This document shows, piece after piece, positions 9,167 to 20,302 of a stretch of 64,000 nt of DNA. Each line of letters starts with the position of its first letter. Within the stretch, counting starts at the first letter, position 1. A model generated the notes under the pieces. It worked only from the letters and a program-made list of their open reading frames with translations. It searched no databases and was not told the origin of the DNA. Both the position numbers and the translations under genes were made by a program. Source of the DNA: Leptolyngbya sp. SIOISBB (lineage in GTDB: Bacteria; Cyanobacteriota; Cyanobacteriia; Phormidesmidales; Phormidesmidaceae); assembly GCA_010671905.1 (NCBI GenBank), contig JAAHII010000001.1:1240001-1304000 (forward strand), given 5' to 3'.

Positions 9167-9985
9167 ATGAGCCATTCGACACTGGCTACGACGGTCTTTT
9201 CGGGGGTGCCTCGCACCTTGTTGTTAACGACGCGGGCGCGAGTGGATGAACATCAGCGTCCTCACGGTATTTTGCATGACCCGATGATCGCTGAGTGGTG
9301 GCCAGCGCTGACGTGGGATCCCGCTCTGGATGGTCTTTATCAGCCCTTGGGTCAATTAGGGTGGGCTTTACGAGCTCACGTTTTTGATGAAATCGTTCAA
9401 CGACATCTGGCAGTGCGGTCTCAAGCTGTCGTGGTGGAGCTCGGGGCCGGATTATCCACTCGCTATTATCGCGTGGGTCAACAGAGCCACGCTTGGCTAG
9501 AGCTTGATTTACCGCCCGTGATTCACCTGCGTCATCAGCTTGAAGCTGAGAGCGATCGCTATCGACTGATTCCGTGTTCCGTCGTGGACTGGAACTGGAT
9601 GGACGAGGTGCCTGAGTGCCCACCAGAGAGTGTGTTGATTTTGGCGGAAGGGCTGCTGATGTATCTGGGGCCTGATGAAGTGCAAGCCTTAATCACTCAA
9701 CTTAAGCAACGCTTTGCCGGGGCAACCTTGGTGTTTGACGCCGTAGGTGGTCTCACCCGAGGCCGGACCGCTAAGCAATTAGCCAGTGTAGATGCCCCAC
9801 TGAAGTGGTTTGTCAACCATGAACGAGACCTGACAGCGATGGGATTAACTGTTGTGGAAGCGCGATCGCTCATTCAAGAAATGTGCCGCTATCGCGATCG
9901 GATTGGCGGCTTCCGCTGGGTGCCCTGGCTCAGTAAACTGCCCCCATTTCGTAATGCGTCGTTGCTGATAGAGAGTCGAGTTTAG
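9167..9985 (+). CDS. Class I SAM-dependent methyltransferase, leucine-carboxyl-methyltransferase-like
   Basis: 272 residues. The SAM-binding loop is VVELGAGLSTRYYRV near residue 90. An acidic residue follows in WLELDLPPVIHLRHQL, and ILAEGLLMYLGPDEVQALI near residue 160 is the characteristic LCM/PPM-family motif. The start ATG at 9167 is preceded by GGGAGGTGAG. Members methylate carboxyl or hydroxyl groups of diverse small molecules or proteins; the substrate here is unknown. It lies 44 bp after the HLIP gene and 5 bp before the next ORF, so it may be the middle of an operon. Confidence 0.8.
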   Translation: MSHSTLATTVFSGVPRTLLLTTRARVDEHQRPHGILHDPMIAEWWPALTWDPALDGLYQPLGQLGWALRAHVFDEIVQRHLAVRSQAVVVELGAGLSTRYYRVGQQSHAWLELDLPPVIHLRHQLEAESDRYRLIPCSVVDWNWMDEVPECPPESVLILAEGLLMYLGPDEVQALITQLKQRFAGATLVFDAVGGLTRGRTAKQLASVDAPLKWFVNHERDLTAMGLTVVEARSLIQEMCRYRDRIGGFRWVPWLSKLPPFRNASLLIESRV

Positions 9986-9990
9986 AGGGG

Positions 9991-10440
9991 ATGTCTTCAT
10001 CAATGTCCATGGTCTGTGGATTTTTGGACGGCACAATTTTCTCTGTAGAAGGAGGCTATCGGGTGTTGCAGCATCCGCGTCCTGAACGAGTTTTCGATCG
10101 CATTGCTGATGCTCGCTGGTTTCTGGCGGTTAACTGGTGCGATCGCTGTGACAGTCCCGCCGCGATTCTCACCCACAATGGCCAGCTATCTTTTGAAAAC
10201 CAGGCCACCCGCGTTGTCGGCGAAGCTGAGTTTCTACCGTTCGCTGATCGTCCTCACGTTTTCCAGGCTGGACTATCGGCCAAACCGGGTCAGTTTGCTT
10301 GCGTCAACGTGTGTAAGCCAGACGAGCGCTGCAGCCATCAAGTCAAGGTTACCAGTCTGGAAATTGATCCGCGTTATGGTCCGGTGGCGATTGTCCAGGC
10401 GGTCGCCATGGGTAGGCTGCCAGAGCGATCGCCGTTCTAG
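9991..10440 (+). CDS. Hypothetical protein of 149 residues
   Basis: Not recognised. It starts 5 bp after the methyltransferase stop, which supports co-transcription and real coding. It carries cysteine-containing pairs (NWCDRCDSPA near residue 50; CVNVCKPDERC near residues 104-114) that could bind metal or form disulfides. No signal peptide or membrane segment is obvious. An ATG at 10003 is an alternative start. Confidence 0.5.
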   Translation: MSSSMSMVCGFLDGTIFSVEGGYRVLQHPRPERVFDRIADARWFLAVNWCDRCDSPAAILTHNGQLSFENQATRVVGEAEFLPFADRPHVFQAGLSAKPGQFACVNVCKPDERCSHQVKVTSLEIDPRYGPVAIVQAVAMGRLPERSPF

Positions 10441-10482
10441 CAACTGCCCTCGTTTACCAAGCAATTGTTCACACCGCTGGCC

Positions 10483-10803
10483 ATGATTCACTATTTTTCT
10501 CATCTCAATGCTGCTGCGGTCACAGCTGTACGCTTCCCCATCTTGATGTGGACGATCATGCTGGTCTTTCTTTGGTCGGTTATCTCAGCCTTCCAAGAGG
10601 GCATCAGACATTTGCGACGATTGCACCAAGTCCCCTGCGATCGCTGCCAATACTACACTGGCAGCAATTATTGAAAGTGCCCCGTGCATCCTCTGATCGC
10701 TTTTTCAGAAGCAGCAATTAACTGTCGTGATTTTGAACCGACCACGGGCTGTCAGCCTCAACTCTGCTATCGCCAATCTGAAGATATAACGATATTCAAG
10801 TGA
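10483..10803 (+). pseudogene. Small membrane protein with C-terminal cysteine cluster, interrupted by an in-frame TGA
   Basis: From the ATG at 10483 the frame encodes one hydrophobic helix (FPILMWTIMLVFLWSVIS), a basic segment and LHQVPCDRCQYYTGSNY, then a TGA at 10672-10674. The same frame continues to 10801 with KCPVHPLIAFSEAAINCRDF. That extension completes the CxxC...C...C pattern I associate with a conserved small cyanobacterial protein. So the true gene probably runs to 10803, and a CGA-to-TGA type change or a sequencing error truncates it. Function unknown. Confidence 0.5.
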
Positions 10804-10998
10804 GTTGAGCCGTCGCCTCGGGCACTAACGTCAACCCTGGCAGCGCTAGGAGATCACCTGTATTTTCAGGCACCTGAATTTACTTTATTGACCTAGCCCG
10901 CGATCGCTAAGCCGAAGTGTATTAACCCACATCAAGTAGACGCCTCTCGGAAAAATAGTATAATTGTACCAATTTCTTGCGGCTAGTACGGCAAATTC

Positions 10999-11367
10999 AT
11001 GAGTCTTGCTAAAACAACGCCTATCCTGCGGATCTTTGACGAAGCGAAAGCAAAGGAATTTTACGTTGACTTTCTCGGCTTTCAAGTGGACTGGGAGCAT
11101 CGGTTTCAGCCCGGTATGCCGCTGTATTGCCAAATTTCCAGAGACAATTGTGTCCTCCACTTGTCAGAACATCATGGCGACGGTAGTCCTGGCGCAGCCA
11201 TGAGAATTGAGACGGATGATTTGGACAAGTATCAAGCCGAACTGCTCGGCAAAGAGTATCGGTATGCGCAACCCGGCATTGAAGAGATGCCCTGGGGCAG
11301 TCGCGATATGTCGATCAGTGACCCCTTTGGTAATCGACTCACCTTTACGAATGCAGTGAGCACCTAG
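10999..11367 (+). CDS. Glyoxalase / bleomycin-resistance superfamily protein
   Basis: 122 residues with the paired beta-alpha-beta-beta-beta pattern of the vicinal oxygen chelate fold. Features are TPILRIFDEAKAKEFYVDFLGF at the N-terminus, LHLSEHHGDGSPG in the middle and SISDPFGNRLTF at the C-terminus, which is the family's terminal metal-site segment (D-P-x-G-N). It belongs to the small single-domain group often annotated as glyoxalase-like. Substrate unknown. It stands alone, after an intergenic stretch of about 195 bp. Confidence 0.8.
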   Translation: MSLAKTTPILRIFDEAKAKEFYVDFLGFQVDWEHRFQPGMPLYCQISRDNCVLHLSEHHGDGSPGAAMRIETDDLDKYQAELLGKEYRYAQPGIEEMPWGSRDMSISDPFGNRLTFTNAVST

Positions 11368-11761
11368 CCCGGCTCACTGCTGATGCAGCAGTTGGTAAGA
11401 CGTATATTTAGGCGAGGCTAGTTCGTCCCCACTGGGAGCAATTACGACGGGTCCCCAGCCCCAACCGACCAGGACAGCTAGTTTCCTTGAATTAGCCAAG
11501 CGTTAGATACTTTTGGAATCGATTACTATGGCAAGCCGCAGTGTGGTTCGACCACTCTAGATGGCTAGAACGCTCGCGTGAGAAGTCTTTCATTTCCGTA
11601 GGACTGTCCTTCCCGAAGGGTACTCCACATTCTGCATTCCGCACTCTGCTATAGAGCCTGCAATCCTTTACCTATGTATAATCTGGCGATTTGTGTATAA
11701 AAGGCAGGTGCCTACGGCAGGGAATTGGAGCGCAAATCGTCAGTCACAAGACATGAGAAAG
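11368..11761. other. Intergenic region with a repeat-family E copy
   Basis: No gene seen. It holds the inverted-end repeat listed at 11525-11654 and a short purine-rich stretch before the convergent SDR gene. Confidence 0.5.
11525..11654 (-). repeat. Short dispersed repeat, family E, copy 1
   Basis: Read on the minus strand it begins CTATAGCAGAGTGCGGAATG and ends CACTGCGGCTTGCCATAG. The copy at 31118-31210 shares both ends and a central CTAGAAAGTGG / CTAGAGTGG block. The ends are short inverted repeats (TATAGCA). A weaker relative lies near 41008-41114. Probably a degenerate MITE. Confidence 0.4.
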
Positions 11762-12532
11762 CTACGTTGCCGCTGTCCAAGTATTGTCAACGGTAATTGA
11801 AGCGCCGTTAATGAAGCTGGCATCGTCGCTGGCGAGGAAGACGGCTACGCTAGCAATTTCCTCAGGTTCGCAAAATCGCCCCTGCAATTTCGCCATATCC
11901 GCCTCAGTGAAATCTACGCCTAACGCCGTGCATTCTTCCATTTCTCTCAAGCCATGAGGCGTTCTAATGAAGCCAGGGGCAATTGCATTACAGCGAATGC
12001 CTCGATCGCGAAACTCAACCGCGATCGCTCGGGTTAGCTGCAAAACTGCTCCCTTAGTCGTGCAATAAAGACTCTCCATCGGGGCCGCTGTCATACTGGA
12101 GATAGACGCTGTATTGATGATAATGCCGCCCCCAGCCTCCAACATGCTGGGCAAAATTGCCTGACTCATTAAAAACATACTCTTGACATTAACCGCCATC
12201 AGCCAATCCCACTCGGTTTCTGTCGTTTCCAGGAAGGGCTTTACGATTAAGGTGCCAGCATGGTTGAACAGGATATCCACTTTTTTAAAGCGCTGGAGAA
12301 TCTCATCCACAGCTTTTTTCACTGCTGGTGCCTGCGAGACATCAGCCTCAACAAACATCGCTTGACCGCCAGCCGCTTCAATTTCACTGACTAGTTGCTC
12401 TCCCGCTTGGGTCTGAATATCAATAATTCCAACGCTGGCCCCTTCAGCAGCAAATCGCAAGGTAGCAGCCCGGCCAGCACCACCCGCACCGCCTGTAATC
12501 ACTGCAACCATGCCTGAAAATCTTTGATTCAT
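11762..12532 (-). CDS. Short-chain dehydrogenase/reductase (SDR)
   Basis: 256 residues, classical SDR length. The cofactor motif TGGAGGAGRAA is at residues 14-24, with an acidic residue after strand 2 (GIIDIQTQAG), which suggests NAD preference. NHAG replaces the common NNAG. The catalytic triad is in NTASISSMTAAPMESLYCTTK (Ser, Tyr, Lys). The C-terminus carries the conserved NAIAPGFIRTP. It oxidises or reduces an alcohol/ketone of unknown identity in the cytosol. It stands alone. Confidence 0.9.
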   Translation of the reverse strand: MNQRFSGMVAVITGGAGGAGRAATLRFAAEGASVGIIDIQTQAGEQLVSEIEAAGGQAMFVEADVSQAPAVKKAVDEILQRFKKVDILFNHAGTLIVKPFLETTETEWDWLMAVNVKSMFLMSQAILPSMLEAGGGIIINTASISSMTAAPMESLYCTTKGAVLQLTRAIAVEFRDRGIRCNAIAPGFIRTPHGLREMEECTALGVDFTEADMAKLQGRFCEPEEIASVAVFLASDDASFINGASITVDNTWTAAT

Positions 12533-14123
12533 AGTCTGTTTGACCCAATCCTCATCTTAGTTCCAGAGTGCCCAGATCGATCGCTGGATTGACCATGCCG
12601 TCCGACTTGGCATGCCGGAAGCGACCTTAAAAAATCAAAGAAATTCAGCATAATCAGCAAGCACCTCATTGACGTCCCGAACTCAGAGGCATGCCATTAC
12701 AAGGTTACTCAGTAGCTAGCTAGAATCAATGCTCACTAAAATATTTCCGTCGTTCTGTGCGGTTTGCGATCGCCGCCGCTAACACCATTGTCAGGTCACA
12801 CTCATCGTCGAACACCTGAGTGCTAAGTTCATGCCGTTTGAGATGCACCACTTATCTTCAAGGTGACTCATCTGCGGTGAGTGCGGCAAGCAAGCGAAAA
12901 CTAAACCAGCCCTGTTCTTTCCATCTCGGCTAGGGTACGTCATCAATTAACCCCAGAAACCTTTAAGAGTCAGCATTATCGCCCCCGCATTCACTCAATT
13001 AACTAGGGGCGGTTGCCCTTTCACTATCAGGATTTGACCGCGACCGGATGACAGTCCCTAGTATTTTCGGGCCTCATAACTGCGATGCAACTAAGCCTCG
13101 TTCTGAATGATGACGGTCATTGGTCCCTTTACTTGGAGATGCTGCTGGGCTTTTGGGGTTTGTCAGTGCATCAACGGCAGATAACGCTGTGTGTGGAAAG
13201 CACCCATGACGAATCCGTAGTCGAAGCGCACGTGGGGTTTCAAAAAGTTCAGGGCATTCGCCCGTCGCCCCTAGAGTTGAGTGTCCAGGGAGGCGGTGTC
13301 GCTGACCTTGCAAGCGATCGCAATAGGCTAAAGGACTCATGCGCCCAAAGCGCCTTGAATCCTAGTAGTCCAACCAGAGGAGTCCCAGCAAGCAGACCAT
13401 CTTATAGGCTCAGTGACGTCATACCAGCTCCTCTTCTGCAGTTAACTCAACCCGTAAGGGAGCAGACATTGTTTTATCTCAGAAGCAGCCCCCTTGATCC
13501 TACTCAATGGAAAAGTACGGCAACCTGCAGCATTGAGCTACATCCATATTAGTGCAAACAAACTATTTAATGAAATTACTGAGACCTTTCCTCGCTGGTC
13601 TCGTCGCCTCGTTGAACGTACTATTTTCCTTGCTGAAGAACGTGGACGAATGTTTACTGACGGCATATGAGGCGCAGTCAATCAAAAGAAATTTAATAGT
13701 GTAATTCCACGATGGAGGCCAAACACCAAAGTGATGTCTATCCAATCTCCTTGCTTGAAATCACTACAATCCTCCTTTAAGAGATGATTAATATCCGTGA
13801 AAACACGATTTATATTGCCATAAAAACCAAGTAAATATTTTCATAGGAAAAACTATCCTGTTTCAGAAAAGAGGAAGACAGACGATATATTTTTATGACA
13901 AAGATCGAATTTCACTGAGCTGTCATGTTCATTCGCTAATGTGTAGTGGGTACTTTTACTTCAGTACATCCGACAGGCATCATAACTGTCTCTGTATCTT
14001 TTTGCTTGCCAGGGGTGCATAATTCCACGCAGATTTTAGTCAACAATCAGTTCAAGTCTAATGCTTGAAAAAGGAATTTAATTGACTCAGATTGGCTTTT
14101 GGAATTAATGAGGGTAGTGATAG
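12533..14123. other. 1.6-kb region without a convincing gene
   Basis: It holds a family A MITE copy (12930-13061). Two overlapping opposed ORFs (13085-13552 plus, 13074-13340 minus) show no recognisable domain and may be relics of a transposon. The last 500 bp are AT-rich and probably contain the promoter of the A-T-R gene. Confidence 0.45.
12930..13061 (-). mobile_element. MITE-like element, family A, copy 1 (132 bp)
   Basis: It starts CTAGGGTACGTCATCAATTA and ends GATGACAGTCCCTAG, so the ends are imperfect inverted repeats of about 16 bp (CTAGGGnnnGTCATCA). Internal blocks CCGCATTCACT and CTAGGGGCGGTTG match the other four copies (35012, 41215, 41342, 47569). It encodes nothing. Confidence 0.75.
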
Positions 14124-17100
14124 ATGAAATCCATGAAATACGACATCAACTTAACGGTAGAAACTCTTTTCGAGCAACAGGTTCAACTATCTCCCCAGGC
14201 ACCGGCTGTATCTTTCCAAGGGGAGAGCTTGAGCTACCAAGAGCTTGATAGCAGAGCTAATCAATTGGCTAACTATCTACAAGATCAAGGCGTTACAGTT
14301 AATTCCTTAGTCGGGATCTGTCTTGATCGATCGATCAATCTAATTGTTAGTGTTCTGGCTATTTTTAAGGCTGGTGCCGCTTATTTACCACTTGACCAAG
14401 CTTATCCTGCCGATCGCTTGCGCTTAATGATTGAAGACTCAGCAGTTTCTTTGATCATTACTCAGAAACATCTGGATGAAGCTTTACCATCAACTGGGGC
14501 AAAGCCCATCTTTCTGGATTGTGAAGCGGCCCGTATTGCGCATTCCCCTGACAGCCAGCCTCCTAAACAGACAACGCCCGACAGTTTGGCCTATGTCATC
14601 TATACATCTGGCTCAACGGGTAAACCGAAAGGGGTCACCATGCCTCATCGCCCCTTGGTTAATCTCCTAAGTTGGCAACAGCAACAGTTTCAGAACCCCC
14701 AAGCTCGCACCCTTCAGTTTACGCCCATTAGCTTTGATGTTTCATTCCAAGAGATTTTTTCAACCCTGTCCAGTGGCGGCACCCTGATCCTGATCGGGGA
14801 TATGGACCGGCGGAATAGTGAAACCCTCCTGGCTCACCTGTGTGAGAACTCGGTTGAGCGCTTATTCTTACCATTTATTGCGCTACAAAATTTAGCAGAA
14901 GCGGCAACGACTACTCAACACCTGCCAGTCACGCTGCAAGAAATTATCACTGCCGGAGAACAGCTCAAAATTACCCGTTCGATGGTCTCCCTGTTTGACA
15001 GACTCAAAGACTGCTCGTTGGTGAATCAATATGGACCTTCTGAAAGCCATGTGGTGACCCAACATGTTCTCACAGGGTCCCCAAGTGATTGGCCTCATTT
15101 ACCCCCTATTGGTAAACCTATTGATAACACTCAGCTCTATCTTCTGAAGACCCCGTCCAGGCGAGAGGATGATCCGATTGCTTTGGCAGAACCCGGAGAG
15201 CCCGGAGAGTTGGCCATTGGCGGCATCTGTTTAGCCAATGGTTATCTCAATCAACCCGAATTAACCCACCGTCGCTTCATTAAAAATCCATTTACCGACG
15301 AGCCAGCAGCCATCCTCTACAAAACGGGAGACTTGGTCAAACGCTCTAAGACAGGGGAACTGGAATATATAGAGCGACTTGATGATCAAGTCAAAGTTCG
15401 AGGTGTCAGGGTCGAGCTGGGGGAAGTTGAAGCTCGGGTAAGTCAACATGCCATGGTTAAAGCCAATGCTATTTCGGCTAGAAAGCGAGTTGATGGCGCC
15501 ACCTATTTGGCCGCTTACATTGTGCCAAATCGTCCACAGTATTTACAAAATTCGGTGGAGTTAGAACGTCAGCTCCGGACTTTTCTCAAAGAACATCTTC
15601 CCGCCTACATGATGCCGACCTTCTTTGAGTTTCTACCCACCCTGCCGTTGACTCCTTCTGGTAAGGTTGATCGTCGTGCCCTCCCTGAACCTCATCAGGA
15701 GAGACCTGTTCTCGGCCAGAATTATCTTCAACCTCGTACTGACATTGAACAAAAACTTGCGGAGCTATGGTCAGAGGTTCTGGAATTCAAAAAAATTGGT
15801 GTCAAAGATAATTTCTTTGAGTTCGGCGGAGACTCTTTGAGAGCTGTTCAACTCGTACACATGGTGTGCGAGACCTTCAAGATTGAATTACCCATTGTGA
15901 CGCTCTTTGATGCCCCAACAATCGAGGCATTAGGCAATCAAATCCAAAGGATGATCAACTCAGGCAAAACCGTAACTAGTGATGACATTTCTCCTACAGA
16001 ACTAGAACGTCAAGCCATTCCTAACATAGGAGGAGATTTAACCACACAGCCTTGGGGATTTTCTGAGCAACCAACAAAGGTTCTTATCACGGGCGTCACT
16101 GGTTTTCTGGGCGCTTTCCTACTGGGAGAATTGTTAAAGCAAACTTCAGCTGATATCTATTGCTTGGTCAGAGCCACTAGTGATGAGGTAGGGAAACAAA
16201 AATTGAGAATAACCTGAAAAAGTATGGACTTTGGCAGGTTGAGAATCATGCCAGAATTAAACCCATTCTCGGCGACCTCTCTAAAAAGAGGCTAGGAATC
16301 AGTGAGGATACCTTTGAAGTCTTATCAAGAGAAATTCAAGCTATCTATCACAACGGAGCTTCAATTAGTCTCATCCATCCTTACTCAACCCTCTATGCTG
16401 CCAATGTTAAAGGCACTGAAGAGTTGTTGAAAATGGCGGCAAAATACCGATTAAAGCCATTTCATTTTATCTCTACCTTAGATGTCTTTCAAGCATCAGG
16501 AAGTTTTAGTAGTGAGCCAATTACCGAATCCAGTTCTCTTAAGGCAGATGATGCCGTGATATTTGATGGCTATACCAAGAGCAAATGGGTTTCTGAAAAA
16601 ATGGTTTGGACAGCTGGTCGGTTAGGATTACCGATTAGCGTATACAGACCTGCCATGATTTCTGGTCATAGTCAAACTGGCATCTGTAACACTGGGGATT
16701 TGATGAATCGTCTAATTAAAGGCTTCATTCAGTTAGGTGCCGCTCCTGAATCAGACATGGTAGTCAATATTGCCCCCGTAGATTTCTTCAGTAAAGGTCT
16801 GATTCACCTGTCTCTACAGCGCGAATCGTTAGGCAAAGGATTTAATTTTATTAACCCTCGACCAGTCTCTATGCAGGAATTTGTGGCAGCCATTAACGCC
16901 TGCGGTTATCACATCCAGCAAGTAACACCTCCACAGTGGCAAAGCTTACTGACTCAAAATATTCGTAAAGTTGATGGTATCGTTTCAGTCCTAACTTCTA
17001 AGGAGGATATTAGCAAGCCAAGCTATATTGAAAGATCTTCGGTTAATGCAAAACGGGTGTCTTGTGAAAATGTCTTGCATGGTCTCAAAAAGTCAGGCAT

Positions 17101-17221
17101 TGACTGCCCAAAAATCAACGCAGAGTTTCTGAAGCCATACTTAGACTACTACGTCAGAGTCGGCTTCCTCAGCACTCCTGAATCAGTCTCGGATCAGCTG
17201 CAACCCTTACAAGCTGGATAA
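14124..17221 (+). CDS. A-T-R enzyme: adenylation, carrier and thioester-reductase domains (carboxylic-acid-reductase-like), one frameshift
   Basis: About 1,030 residues after correcting one frameshift. The adenylation domain covers residues 15-510: YVIYTSGSTGKPKGV (A3), NQYGPSE (A5), YKTGDLVKR (A7) and TPSGKVDRRAL (A10). A carrier domain follows with FFEFGGDSLRAV; its Ser near residue 570 takes phosphopantetheine. The reductase domain starts at KVLITGVTGFLGAFLLGELL, with YTKSK as its Tyr-Lys pair. The first ORF stops at 16217, but restoring one A in the A5 run at 16198-16202 joins it in frame to the rest. This layout activates an acid and releases it as aldehyde or alcohol. There is no condensation domain, so it acts on one substrate. 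The start is ATG after GAGGGTAG. Confidence 0.85.
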
Positions 17222-17229
17222 GTCAAGAC

Positions 17230-17272
17230 CATATTGGGTTACCTCAATAAACACCAGAGGCAACCCAATATG
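17230..17272 (+). terminator. Stem-loop after the A-T-R gene
   Basis: CATATTGGGTT at 17230 pairs with AACCCAATATG ending at 17272, and the inner CCTC/GAGG extends the stem. It sits nine bases after the stop codon. No T-run follows on the plus strand, so termination may be partial. Confidence 0.6.
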
Positions 17273-17328
17273 TCTGGCCAAAGGTTTCCTGCAAAATAAT
17301 TCATTTTCATTAAAACGTTAAGATAGAG

Positions 17329-20222
17329 GTGAGGTCGATGCAACACACAGATAAAACACTCCCAGACGATCGGCCAATAAGCTCTAGAAAAAATAAATTC
17401 AGGAAGCTTTTTCAAGTCAAAAAAACCATCGCTTCGAGTCTATTTGCCGCCGTCATGGGGGGCGCTATTATTAGCCTAGGCGGAATATCCTTCCTGTTCT
17501 ATGGTGTCCTTGAAAGGCAAGCTGAAACCCAAATCAGCGACACTCTGAGCACAGAAGCGAATTTCATTAAAAGTCAGCTTACACCAGTAGAACAGGCACT
17601 GGATGACATTAGTGGAATCATTCAGCTCATGCGCGATAAAGGAGACGGTCCAGAAGATTATAATGCTGCGCTACTGAGTTTTTTCTTAAACCGTCCCGAT
17701 CTTGTAATGGGCATGTCTATGCAGCAAACCCCTTACAACCTTGTTCAAAGCGAGCAATGGTTTGCTAGTTATTATTATGAAGATCAGGGTGAGACTGATC
17801 AAATTGGTAATCCATTAGCTGAACCCAACTCAGATATCCTATTTTCTGATCTGGTCATTGAGGATGATTCTCCTAGTCAGGCTTACTACTTAGATACAAT
17901 TGCCGCTGGTGAAGATAGCTGGTTAGAGCCCTATCTGTGGTACGGCATCACGATGACCACTGCAAATCGTATTCTTTATGACGAAGCTGGTGAAATCCTT
18001 GGCTTTATTTCCATGGATGTCAACTCCACAGCGCTCAGCAATCAAATTGATGACTCGGTGATTGCTGGACAAGGTGACTTTATTGTCTTGACTCAATCAG
18101 GCAACTTAGTATCTTATCCTCCCGATCCGCAGAAAGTCAGACAAAGTTATGACTCTGTCGAAGAGTTGAAAGGGATTTGGACAGAAATCAGTAGTAACGA
18201 TTCTGGTCTCATTAAACACAATGGTAAGTATTGGGCTTATCAAAAAATAACGCTCAATGATTGGGTGATTGTTGCCTCGCTACCGCAATCAGTTGTAATC
18301 GGTCCCGTTCTCCCTGATCACTGTAGGGGGGTGCCTTGGGGGCTGGGGCATTATTGGCATTAATCGTTTCCATCTTTGTTAGACGCTTAAACAAGCGCCT
18401 CCAACCGATCTTGGCCGAATGCAAAATCCTGGAAAAGCTGGATTACGAGCGTCATCAAAGGTTGAATGGACAAACTGCCTTAGGGGCCGGAGAGTTTCAA
18501 GACTCATTACAAAATAATCTAGATGAGATTGATTTCCTGTCTCACTCTTTCCACAAAATGTCAGCCCAGTTGCAGGCCTCGTTTGAAACCTTAGAGCTGC
18601 GAGTTAAAGAAAGAACCTTAGAAATTGAAGAGGCGAAGGAAGCTGCCGATGCAGCTAGCAAAGCGAAAAGTGACTTCTTGGCGAATATGAGTCATGAATT
18701 GCGCACTCCAATGAATGCCATTATTGGCTACAGCGAGATGCTGCAGGAAGAAGCTGAAGAGCTAGATGATGACATCTTTAGCCAAGATCTGAAAAAGATT
18801 CATGGTGCTGGCAAACATCTCCTCAATCTCATTAACGACATCTTAGACCTTTCGAAAATTGAAGCTGGTCGCATGGAGCTTTTTTTGGAAGAATTCGACA
18901 TTGGGCAACTCATTAAAGAAATTGCGGCAACAGTTTCACCTCTGATTAATAACAAGTCTAATCATCTGATCGTTAAGTGTTCCGACACGGTCGGTAGCAT
19001 GAAAGCTGACCTGACAAAAGTTCGTCAGTCGCTGTTGAATTTGCTTAGCAATGCCTCTAAGTTCACGGAGCAAGGGACTGTCACCTTAACAGTTAATCGC
19101 TACAACCGAGATGGACAGCCCTGGTTAAGCTTTGAGATCAGCGATAGTGGCATTGGCATGACGCCAGAACAGATGAAAAAGTTGTTTCAGACTTTCAGTC
19201 AGGCTGATGCCTCAACGACTCGAAAGTATGGTGGCACTGGATTAGGCCTAGCTATCACTAAGCAGTTTTGCCAAATGATGGGTGGAGATATTACCGTAGA
19301 GAGCCAAATGAATGAGGGGAGTACCTTCACAATTCATTTGCCCGCTGAAGTCGAAACTCAGACGACTAACGCTGAAACAGAAATGAATAGCCAGAGTCAT
19401 CCTAAAGCTCTCATCTCGCGTAAACCCCTCATTTTAGTAATTGATGATGATTCTCTAGTTCACGATATCCTCAAGCGATCTCTGAGTAGTCAAGGATTTG
19501 ATATCGTCACTGCAAGGAATGGTGAAGAAGGATACCGTATTGCTCAAGAACTGAAACCCGATGCGATTACGCTAGATGTGATGATGCCGGGAATGGATGG
19601 TTGGGAAGTTTTAAGTCGGTTAAAAGCTAATCCAGAGATTGCTCACATTCCTGTCATCATGCTCTCAATGATCGATAACAAGAGCCTAGGGTATGCCTTA
19701 GGGGCAGATGAATATCTGCTTAAGCCAATTGATCGTCGACAAATCATTAAAGTCATTGAGAAGTACAAAGTCAAGAAATCGCCATCCGTTTTATTGGTTG
19801 TCGAAGATGATTTCATGACGCGTGAAATGTTAAAGCGACAGCTGGAAAAGGATCATCTAAAAACCCTTGAGGCCTCTGATGGTGCCCAAGCACTGGCACT
19901 GATGAAATCAACGAAGCCTGGAGCAATTATTCTTGACTTAATGATGCACGACATGGACGGCTTCGAGTTCATCCATGAGTTGCAAAATCATCCCGACTGG
20001 CAATCCGTTCCGATCATCGTCATTACAGCTAAAGAACTGACAGGAGAAGAGCGTGAGTACCTCAACAGTCGAGTGCAGAAAATCTTTCAGAAAGGCGCTT
20101 ACGATCGCTCAACCTTATTGAGCGAAGTAACTAAACTGTTGTCAAAGGCATTAAGTATAACAGATAATTATAATCAGGAGGTGGTTATCCAGGAGTCAGA
20201 AGTTTTCTCTATGTTGAAATAG
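17329..20222 (+). CDS. Hybrid sensor histidine kinase: periplasmic sensor, HAMP, HisKA, HATPase, two receiver domains (frameshifted)
   Basis: About 964 residues when joined. TM1 (residues 40-65) is followed by an extracytoplasmic sensor of about 270 residues, possibly dCache-like, then TM2 and a HAMP-like linker. The H-box is [23 protein letters not shown]-site motifs are [16 protein letters not shown] and GGTGLGLAI. Two C-terminal receivers carry the phospho-Asp in [13 protein letters not shown] and [13 protein letters not shown]. The ORFs end at 18363 and restart at 18336. Reading C3 at 18312-18314 as C2 and G6 at 18326-18331 as G5 restores TM2 ([19 protein letters not shown]). It heads the signalling block. 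Confidence 0.85.
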
Positions 20223-20302
20223 ACCATTGAACTTTCAAACTCTTTGGCAAAAGTGAATAAGTCGCATCTGATTAACATAATTTAGAATTGAGGATTAATA
20301 CC

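Noticed and set aside
13074-13552. Two overlapping opposed ORFs (88 and 155 residues)
   Set aside because: Neither has a recognisable family, ribosome site or neighbour support; I could not prefer one strand.
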